Both the position numbers and the translations under genes were made by a program. The notes beneath the pieces were generated by a model. The model was not told the origin of the DNA and made no database searches. It worked only from the letters and a program-made list of their open reading frames with translations. A stretch of DNA of 6,816 nucleotides from Gemmatimonadota bacterium (GTDB taxonomy: Bacteria; Orphanbacterota; Orphanbacteria; Orphanbacterales; Orphanbacteraceae): NCBI GenBank assembly GCA_013002425.1, contig JABDJQ010000275.1, forward strand, positions 1 to 6,816. The letters run 5' to 3'. Positions 1 to 5,781 of this stretch are shown in pieces. Positions within the stretch are counted from its first letter, which is position 1; every line of letters starts with the position of its first letter.

Positions 1-300
1 AACATGTACGACACGAACGCGAACATGGTGGCGCGCCGCCCGAACGACGACCTGCTCTACTGCGCGGTCGACGATAACTGGAAGTTCATCTATCGCCCGC
101 GCCGTCCCGACCTCTCCGAGCTCTACCACATCGCAGAAGATCCGGGCGAACTCGAGAATCTCTACAACAAGAATCATCCCGAAGTGCTCAGATTGCGCGC
201 GTATCTCGACGCGTCAGGCGGCTATGTCGACGGACCGTTCGGCGAGAGCATGGATGAGGAGACGAAGAAGCGATTAGAGGCGCTCGGGTACGTGGACTGA
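1..300 (+). CDS. Sulfatase-superfamily hydrolase, C-terminal fragment
   Basis: Only the last 99 residues are visible; the frame is open at the left edge, so the Met at base 4 is internal and the catalytic part lies outside the window. The fragment carries the typical end of sulfatase/alkaline-phosphatase superfamily proteins: N-W-K-F-I-Y near residues 26-31, then E-L-Y-H-I-A-E-D-P-G-E-L-E-N-L at about 40-54, matching the family pattern 'WKyi...ELYdL..DPgE..Nl', and a final LEALGY. The neighbouring minus-strand sulfatase has the same elements (RWKFFY, RLYDIVTDPYEL, LEALGY), so the two are paralogues meeting tail to tail with 7 bases between their stops. Substrate cannot be judged because the active site is not visible. 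The family call is firm; sulfatase versus phosphodiesterase or phosphotransferase activity is open. Confidence 0.85.
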   Translation, partial: NMYDTNANMVARRPNDDLLYCAVDDNWKFIYRPRRPDLSELYHIAEDPGELENLYNKNHPEVLRLRAYLDASGGYVDGPFGESMDEETKKRLEALGYVD

Positions 301-331
301 TGCGAAGCTAGTTCGTATACCCCAGCGCTTC
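277..331. repeat. Imperfect inverted repeat spanning the convergent sulfatase ends (possible bidirectional terminator)
   Basis: Bases 277-290 pair with 318-331: 13 of 14 positions pair, including one G-T wobble, with a single C-C mismatch at 285/323. The loop is 27 bases and contains both stop codons. Each arm encodes the E-A-L-G-Y region near the end of one of the two opposing sulfatase genes, so the symmetry follows from homologous genes arranged tail to tail. A transcript from either strand could fold into this hairpin. There is no T-tract after either arm, so an intrinsic terminator role is only a possibility. Confidence 0.4.
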
Positions 332-1708
332 GAGTTCCGCGCGCAGTTTCGGGTCGAACCGCAGAGTGTCGCCGTCTTCGGGCTTGAGCTCCGCACCGCG
401 CGCCTGCTGCTCCGCGAGCTTCGTCAGCAGCCGATCCTTCAGCACCGCAAGCGTATCCGGATTCTCCGCAGCCACGTCCCGCAATTCGTACGGATCCGTC
501 ACGATGTCGTATAGACGATCGTTCGCCTCGGGCACATAGAAGAACTTCCATCGATTCGTCGAAAGCGTGTAGTTCGCGGGGTCGGGATCACGGCGCTGGA
601 TCTTGCAGTCCTGGGCCACGATGCCGTCGGTGCGATAGTCGTCGTGCGCGGTGTTGACACCCGTTGCCTGATCGAGAAACGTGCCGCGCGGCAGGTCGGG
701 CGCGAGCGCGAGCAGCGTGGGGAGCGCGTCGACGAGCGAAAGCGGCTCGGCAATGCGCCGCGGCGCCTGCCCCGGAATCTTCATGAAGAGCGGCGCGTGC
801 AGCTGCTCCTCCCACGTGTAGCTGTGGCCCGTGCGCGCGTGCTGACCGACACCCTCGCCGTGATCCGACGTCACGACCACGATCGTATTCTTCCAGTCAC
901 CGCGCTTCTCCAGCTTCTCGAGAAGCTCCGCGATGCGGTCGTTCGTATACAGAATCTCGCCGTCGTAGTTATTGACATACTTCGACATCGCGAGAAAGCC
1001 CGAGTTCGGGAGCTGCAGCTTTTTCGCGAAGCCGCGCGTGTTCATGTATTCGAGCAGCGCCTCGTCTTCGAAAAAGCGATCGTCGTACGGAGCGAGCGGT
1101 TCGTACGGGAAGTGCGGATCGTAGTAGTGCACCCAGAGCATGTAGGGCGCCTTCGGCTTCTCTTCGAGCCACGCGAACACTTTCTCGTTCGTGACTTCGG
1201 CGCGGCGCTCGAGTTTCGGCGGCGTATCATACGTGTCGAACCCCGCGTTGATGCCGGTCTTGTCGTTCAGCGGTGCGGCGGAAACGAACGCGGCGGTTTC
1301 GTAGCCGGCGCTCTTCGCGATCTCGGCATACGAACGCAGGTGGGGCGAAGGGACGAAGCCGTAGCCGCCCCGCTTGATGTTCGCGAGGATGCCGTGCTCG
1401 ATCGGGTAGGTCGCCGTAAAGAGTGACGTGTGGGAGGGGAGCGTCGTCGCCATCGGCACGAGACAGCGTTCGAAGAACACGGACTCTTCCGCGAGCGCGT
1501 CGAGGTCGGGCGACGTGTCGCGAAAGTATCCGTAGCAGCCGAGATGATTCGCGCGCAGCGTATCGATCGTAATGATGACGAGGTTCGGCTCTTTCGGGCC
1601 GCCGCCGCACGAGAACAGCGCCGCGGCCGTGATGACGGCGAATGATGTGAGCGCTGTGCGCAGTGTGCGCGCGCGATCCCGCAACTTGTTCTTGTCGCGC
1701 CGCATCAT
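308..1708 (-). CDS. Predicted lipoprotein of the sulfatase/alkaline phosphatase superfamily (T-L-P-S-H type)
   Basis: The 466-residue product is a full-length, probably lipid-anchored hydrolase or transferase of the sulfatase superfamily. A basic N-terminus (1-17), a hydrophobic stretch (about 19-32) and L-F-S-C at 31-34 suggest a lipoprotein signal with Cys34 lipidated; Gly35 would fit outer-membrane sorting under the E. coli rule. Family motifs follow in order: T-I-D-T-L-R at 47-52 (metal ligand Asp49), G-C-Y-G at 57-60, T-L-P-S-H at 89-93 in the position of the sulfatase C-x-P-S-R, H-Y-Y-D-P-H at 194-199, S-D-H-G-E at 281-285 (Asp282 and His283 as likely metal ligands), G-H-S-Y-T at 294-298, and the C-terminal W-K-F-F-Y and L-Y-D-I regions. 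Thr89 replaces the Cys/Ser that is converted to formylglycine, so true sulfate-ester hydrolysis is doubtful. Start: ATG at 1708 overlaps the thiD stop as ATGA; ATG at 1705 is an equally possible start. Confidence 0.9.
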   Translation of the reverse strand: MMRRDKNKLRDRARTLRTALTSFAVITAAALFSCGGGPKEPNLVIITIDTLRANHLGCYGYFRDTSPDLDALAEESVFFERCLVPMATTLPSHTSLFTATYPIEHGILANIKRGGYGFVPSPHLRSYAEIAKSAGYETAAFVSAAPLNDKTGINAGFDTYDTPPKLERRAEVTNEKVFAWLEEKPKAPYMLWVHYYDPHFPYEPLAPYDDRFFEDEALLEYMNTRGFAKKLQLPNSGFLAMSKYVNNYDGEILYTNDRIAELLEKLEKRGDWKNTIVVVTSDHGEGVGQHARTGHSYTWEEQLHAPLFMKIPGQAPRRIAEPLSLVDALPTLLALAPDLPRGTFLDQATGVNTAHDDYRTDGIVAQDCKIQRRDPDPANYTLSTNRWKFFYVPEANDRLYDIVTDPYELRDVAAENPDTLAVLKDRLLTKLAEQQARGAELKPEDGDTLRFDPKLRAELEALGYTN

Positions 1709-2541
1709 TCGCGTCCCCCGAACGGGTCGGGCGAGCCGTGGCCCTTGCCGGGGCGAACGGCGTGAGCGAGCGCGTTCGCGACGAAGCGTTTCGCGCGGTG
1801 CACGGCTTCAGGCACGTCGCGCCCGAGCGCCAGATGCGCCGCGATCGCCGAAGCGAACATGCAGCCGCTGCCGTGCGAGTTGCCGCCCGGAATGCGGCGC
1901 GACCGGAACAGACGCACGTCGCCTTCGCTCGAGGCGAGCACGTCGGTCGCGCGCCGGCCGCTTCGATCGCCGCCGGTCACGACCGCCCATGCGTGCCCGT
2001 CCGAAGCCGGATGTCGTGCCGCGAGGTCGCGCCCCGCCAGGTCGCGCGCGGCCGCGGTCTGTTCTTCCACACTCTCGACCGTGCGTCCCAGAATTGCGCC
2101 CGCCTCCATCAGGTTCGGCGTGATGACGCGCGCGATCGGAAAGAGATGCTTCGCCATCGCGTCCACCGTTTTCTGCCCGGCGAGCTCGGCCCCGGTCGTG
2201 GCGACGAGCACGGGGTCGACAACGAGGGGCGCCTTCGTGCCGGCCAGCGCGGCGGCCACCGCCTTCACGTGGCCCGGTCCCGGGATCATGCCCGTCTTGA
2301 TCGCGGCGACGTTCATGTCTTCGAGAACCGCTTCGATCTGATCGCGCAGCGACTTCATCGTGGCGTTCTGGATCGAACGCACGCCCTTCGTATTCTGCGC
2401 GGTGAGCGCCGTGATCGCGGACGCGCCGAACGTGCCGAGCGCCGCGAACACCTTGAGGTCGGCCTGGATTCCCGCGCCGCCGCCCGAGTCGGATCCGGCG
2501 ATCGTGAGGATCACCCGTTTCTTGTTTTCGGTTCGTTTCAT
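1705..2541 (-). CDS. thiD: Hydroxymethylpyrimidine/phosphomethylpyrimidine kinase ThiD
   Basis: This cytoplasmic ribokinase-fold enzyme phosphorylates 4-amino-5-hydroxymethyl-2-methylpyrimidine, and then its monophosphate, to the diphosphate used in thiamine phosphate synthesis. The 278 residues match the E. coli enzyme from end to end: A-G-S-D-S-G-G-G-A-G-I-Q-A-D at 15-28, A-Q-N-T at 48-51 (the Gln contacts the pyrimidine in characterised ThiD), V-V-D-P-V at 107-111, T-P-N-L-M-E-A at 141-147, V-V-T-G-G at 187-191, and the anion-hole/catalytic H-G-S-G-C at 223-227 with Cys227. I chose ATG at 2541 because the protein then begins M-K-R just before the first beta strand, as in E. coli; the upstream ATG at 2589 would add 16 non-conserved residues and lies upstream of the likely transcription start. 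There is no ThiE fusion, no other thiamine gene in view, and no TPP riboswitch in the 75-base leader. The stop overlaps the sulfatase start. Confidence 0.95.
   Translation of the reverse strand: MKRTENKKRVILTIAGSDSGGGAGIQADLKVFAALGTFGASAITALTAQNTKGVRSIQNATMKSLRDQIEAVLEDMNVAAIKTGMIPGPGHVKAVAAALAGTKAPLVVDPVLVATTGAELAGQKTVDAMAKHLFPIARVITPNLMEAGAILGRTVESVEEQTAAARDLAGRDLAARHPASDGHAWAVVTGGDRSGRRATDVLASSEGDVRLFRSRRIPGGNSHGSGCMFASAIAAHLALGRDVPEAVHRAKRFVANALAHAVRPGKGHGSPDPFGGRE
1714..1719 (-). promoter_or_regulatory. Shine-Dalgarno sequence for the sulfatase lipoprotein gene
   Basis: GGGGGA on the minus strand lies 5 bases before the ATG at 1708 and 8 bases before the ATG at 1705. It sits inside the last codons of thiD. 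It therefore supports independent re-initiation at the ATGA overlap but does not decide between the two adjacent start codons. Confidence 0.5.
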
Positions 2542-2574
2542 CGTTTCCCGCCTGTCGCGCTCGTCACCCGCTTC

Positions 2575-2580
2575 ATTATA
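2575..2580 (-). promoter_or_regulatory. Candidate -10 box upstream of thiD
   Basis: A perfect TATAAT reads on the minus strand in the 75-base gap between the fused MFS/spermidine-synthase-like gene and thiD, in otherwise G+C-rich DNA. Transcription would start near 2568, giving a leader of about 27 bases before the ATG at 2541. No good -35 hexamer is seen 15-18 bases upstream, so the promoter may be weak or activator-dependent, or the match may be chance. The rest of the gap (2542-2616) shows no terminator hairpin, small gene or riboswitch. Confidence 0.4.
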
Positions 2581-2616
2581 CCGGGCCATGCCTGTTGCCG
2601 TCTGCCTGCGAGAGGG

Positions 2617-5600
2617 TCAGCGCGCCCTTTCCAGTCGCTCGAATTCCTCGAGATCGAGCCGCGCGCGCGTGGCGAACGGATGTTTCACGAAATCATACCG
2701 CTCGGAGCGCAGCGAAAGAAAAGCTTTCTCCCACGGAACGTGCGGCTCCCATACGGCGATCGCCTCGGCCCCGAGGTCGGGCGAAACGGCCGGGCCGACG
2801 TTCACGAGCGCTGTCCGGCGCAGATCCTCCAGCAGTTCGACCGCGAACGGCACGCGAAGCGCGTCGTAGATCTGCTGCGCACCGGGCGCGTACGCCGCGG
2901 CGATACGCTGTGCGAACACGAGCGCATCTTTCATGAGAAACGTCCACGGCCACGGATCGGTTCGATAGAGCATCAGCGATTCCGCAAGCAGGCGCACGGC
3001 CTCGTCCGGTTTCTTCTCCGCCCACGCCAGTTTCGAGAGCAGCAAAAGGGCGCTCCCCCTGCTGATCGGCTTGATCCTGTCGATCCATATCCGCGATGCG
3101 GGATCGCCCGCGGTCGCGAGGAGATCCGCGAGCATGAGCGCGTGCACGTAGCCCTGCGGTTCGGCGCTCTGCTGGCGCCAGACCTCGATCGCGGTGCGCT
3201 TCTCCCCTTCGAGATACGCGCGCAGCGCCCGCGCCCTCAGATACGCGTCGCGCGGCATCCCCTGCTGGTCGGGGGGCGCGATCTCCTCCCAGGCGAACTG
3301 CGTGGCGAACTCTTCCATGATCCGCGTGCCGTCGAGAGTGCCCAGAATGTGCTGCGGCCGCGACATCCCCTCGTCCAGCGCCGCGGCGCGAAGATCGTTG
3401 ATCGTGAAGAGTCCCTGGCGGCCGACCGTGCGCGCGAAACCGAACTCGACCGCGGGCCGGTCGTCGGTGTTGACCGGGGCGTCGTGCCGCGCGGTCATGT
3501 AGGCGGGGAAGCGGTCGTTTGCCACGTAGTGTGCGAAGACTCCCTCGAGGTCGAGCACGCCCCAGCTGTTCGCGACCGCGCTGCGAAACGGCTCGTCCGC
3601 GAGCCGCGCGCGCATCGCGCCGGTGCCGTAATCGATCGGCTGCTTCGAACAGACGAGCAGCAGATCCGAGACTTTCGTCTGCCACGTTTCGACGTACGGA
3701 AACACGTCGCTCAAGGTCGCGTAGATCGTGGCGAGGGTCTGCTCGTCGATTTCGTACGCCTGCACCCACTGCAGAAAGAGGCCGCGGTCCCCGAGCGACG
3801 CGCGGACGGATTCGTAGAATTCCTTCGTGAAGAGGCTCGCGATTCCGGCGCGGTACGGGTTCGACGGCTCCGACGCGATCAGATCGTACGGCTCGCGCGC
3901 GGTCAGCATCATCTCGCGGCCGTCGCCCCAGAACACGTTCACCTTGTCGTTCGCGAGCGCGGCCTCGTTCACGGCTTCGCAGCGAACGGCCACTTCGCGA
4001 ATCGCCGGTTCGAGTTCGGCCACGTCGACCTGCGTCATCGACGGGATTTTCGCGAGCCAGCCGGCCGTGCTCCCCGTGCCGAGCCCGATCACGAGCGCGC
4101 GCTCCGGCTTCGGATGAACGAGCCCGCCGAGCAGCCCGTACATGATCTGGGTGGGTGCGTCGAGGCGCGCGCTGCCGTCGCTCTTGCCGTTGATCAGGAA
4201 CGCGAGGCTGACGCCCGACTGGAGCGCCACGCCGCTTTCGCGCCCTTCCGCCTCCCAGACGATGCCGCGCCGCACGCGGTTCTCGAAGCTCCTGACGTCG
4301 TTCGGCGCCGTCTGTTCGAGTTTCGCGCGTCCCGCGCCGATCGGGGCGTGGCGCCAGACCGCGGTCGGGCCGGTCGCGACGAGCAGGGCGAAGACGCTCA
4401 CCGCCGCGGCGGCGAGACCGGCGAGCGACCGGACCCCTTCGCGTTCCCTGCGACGCACGCTCGCGACGAGCGCCGCGACCGCGATCGCGCTCAGCAGAAG
4501 CGCGGTTCCCTTCCAGACGCCGACTGCGCCGAACATCGTGATCGCGCCGAAGCCGCCCGCGAGCGCGCCCGCGATGCCGCCGACGGTGTTCCACGCGTAG
4601 CCGAGTCCCACGTGGCGGCCGACGTTCGTGCGCCCGCGCCCCAGCAGCGCGATCAGAAGCGGAAACTGAAACCCGGTCACGATCGCCGCGGGAAGCACGA
4701 CCAGCGTCGTCGCGACCGTCCAGATCCAGACGCGCCCTCCGAACGAAAGCGCGTTCCCCGCGTCGCCCGCGCTCATGAGCTTCAGCACTTCGATCGCGAG
4801 CCCGTCCCCCCACGCGAACGGGAGCGCGATCGCGAGCGATTCGAGTCCGCACGTCAGACCGAAGAGAGCGAGCGACGGTCTGCGATTCGAGATCGAATAG
4901 AGAACGCCGCCGGCCCCGATCCCCGCAAGTACGACCGCGAGAATGAGGCCGAACGTGTAGGTCGAACCGCCGAGCAGGGGAGCGAGCATGCGGTACCAGA
5001 CGAGTTCCATCATCAGAAACGCGAAGCCCGTGACGGCCAGCGCGCCGAGAACGAGAGAAGGGGGTGGAAGGGGGGTGACGTCGCTCTTTTCCGCGGCGCG
5101 GTCGTCGTCGTCGCGCCGCTCGTGGCCGGCATCCGCACTCGCGTGCGCGCGCGCTTTCGAGCCCCCGCTCAGCGGCACGGGCCGCGCGGACCGGATCGCG
5201 ACGAACGCGATCGCGCCGTTTACGAAGGCCGCCGCGAAGAGCGTGCCGCGTATGCCCCACGCTTCGAAGAGCAGGAACGTCGGCAGCAGTACACCCGCCA
5301 TGCCGCCGATCGTGTTCAGGCCGTAGAGCGTCGCAAGCCGCGTGCGGGAGAAATCGCGCTCGGTCATGTACGCGCGCGTCGCGGCGGGAAGCGTGCCGCC
5401 CATCAGAAACGTGGGGAGTCCGAGCACGAGACCGGCGAGCACGAGCCGCACGAGTTGCGCTCCCGTTTCACCGAGCGCGGGCGCGCCGCCGAGCTTGAAA
5501 TACGCGGCACGCACGACGAACAGAAGCAGCGGCGAGAGCGCGGCCAGCAGCGCGATCGCAACTTCGAGGCGCCCGTAAAACGCGAGCGGCTTCCCTTCGC

Positions 5601-5778
5601 GCTCCGCCCGCTTCCCGAGCAGGAGCCCGCCGAACCCGAGCCCGCCCATGAAGATCGCAAGCACGGCTGCCGACGCCGGTGTCGACGCGCCGAAGACGAG
5701 GCGAAGCTCACGAAGCCATACGGTTTGGTAAACGAGGGCGCAAAGACCGGAGCCGAAGAGAAGTGCGGGAATCTTCAT
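2617..5778 (-). CDS. Fused MFS-like/spermidine-synthase-like membrane protein with TPR-like C-terminus
   Basis: The product has 1053 residues in three parts. Residues 1-470 are polytopic membrane sequence made of two similar halves (about 3-195 and 241-439) joined by a charged, low-complexity cytoplasmic-type linker (203-240, including D-D-D-D and P-L-P-P-P); this matches the 'fused MFS/spermidine synthase' family. Residues about 500-780 form a spermidine-synthase-like Rossmann domain: V-I-G-L-G-T-G-S at 563-570, A-E-L-E at 587-590, G-D-G-R-E at 618-622, S-E-P-S-N-P-Y at 636-642, and N-T-D-D-R-P at 770-775. In true spermidine synthases the fourth motif is D-x-x-D-P; here it is Glu637-x-x-Asn640-Pro, so polyamine synthesis is not supported. 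Residues about 845-944 look like TPR helices. Substrate is unknown. The ATG at 5778 lies 3 bases after the upstream stop, with no clear Shine-Dalgarno, suggesting coupled translation. Confidence 0.88.
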   Translation of the reverse strand: MKIPALLFGSGLCALVYQTVWLRELRLVFGASTPASAAVLAIFMGGLGFGGLLLGKRAEREGKPLAFYGRLEVAIALLAALSPLLLFVVRAAYFKLGGAPALGETGAQLVRLVLAGLVLGLPTFLMGGTLPAATRAYMTERDFSRTRLATLYGLNTIGGMAGVLLPTFLLFEAWGIRGTLFAAAFVNGAIAFVAIRSARPVPLSGGSKARAHASADAGHERRDDDDRAAEKSDVTPLPPPSLVLGALAVTGFAFLMMELVWYRMLAPLLGGSTYTFGLILAVVLAGIGAGGVLYSISNRRPSLALFGLTCGLESLAIALPFAWGDGLAIEVLKLMSAGDAGNALSFGGRVWIWTVATTLVVLPAAIVTGFQFPLLIALLGRGRTNVGRHVGLGYAWNTVGGIAGALAGGFGAITMFGAVGVWKGTALLLSAIAVAALVASVRRREREGVRSLAGLAAAAVSVFALLVATGPTAVWRHAPIGAGRAKLEQTAPNDVRSFENRVRRGIVWEAEGRESGVALQSGVSLAFLINGKSDGSARLDAPTQIMYGLLGGLVHPKPERALVIGLGTGSTAGWLAKIPSMTQVDVAELEPAIREVAVRCEAVNEAALANDKVNVFWGDGREMMLTAREPYDLIASEPSNPYRAGIASLFTKEFYESVRASLGDRGLFLQWVQAYEIDEQTLATIYATLSDVFPYVETWQTKVSDLLLVCSKQPIDYGTGAMRARLADEPFRSAVANSWGVLDLEGVFAHYVANDRFPAYMTARHDAPVNTDDRPAVEFGFARTVGRQGLFTINDLRAAALDEGMSRPQHILGTLDGTRIMEEFATQFAWEEIAPPDQQGMPRDAYLRARALRAYLEGEKRTAIEVWRQQSAEPQGYVHALMLADLLATAGDPASRIWIDRIKPISRGSALLLLSKLAWAEKKPDEAVRLLAESLMLYRTDPWPWTFLMKDALVFAQRIAAAYAPGAQQIYDALRVPFAVELLEDLRRTALVNVGPAVSPDLGAEAIAVWEPHVPWEKAFLSLRSERYDFVKHPFATRARLDLEEFERLERAR

Positions 5779-5781
5779 GCG

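Noticed and set aside
644..1426. A 260-residue plus-strand reading frame inside the sulfatase gene
   Set aside because: It is again exactly antisense in register to a well-supported gene, and its product is Arg-rich with no family features.
2541..2589. Upstream ATG at 2589 as the start of thiD
   Set aside because: The extra 16 residues have no counterpart in E. coli ThiD, the ATG has no clear Shine-Dalgarno sequence, and it lies upstream of the TATAAT box.
2542..2616. TPP riboswitch ahead of thiD
   Set aside because: The gap is only 75 bases and shows none of the conserved THI-box segments.
2693..5260. An 855-residue minus-strand frame overlapping the fused membrane protein
   Set aside because: It is an out-of-frame shadow of the same strand, strongly Arg-rich, and its length reflects high G+C. 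The overlapping 1053-residue frame has clear domain motifs along its whole length.
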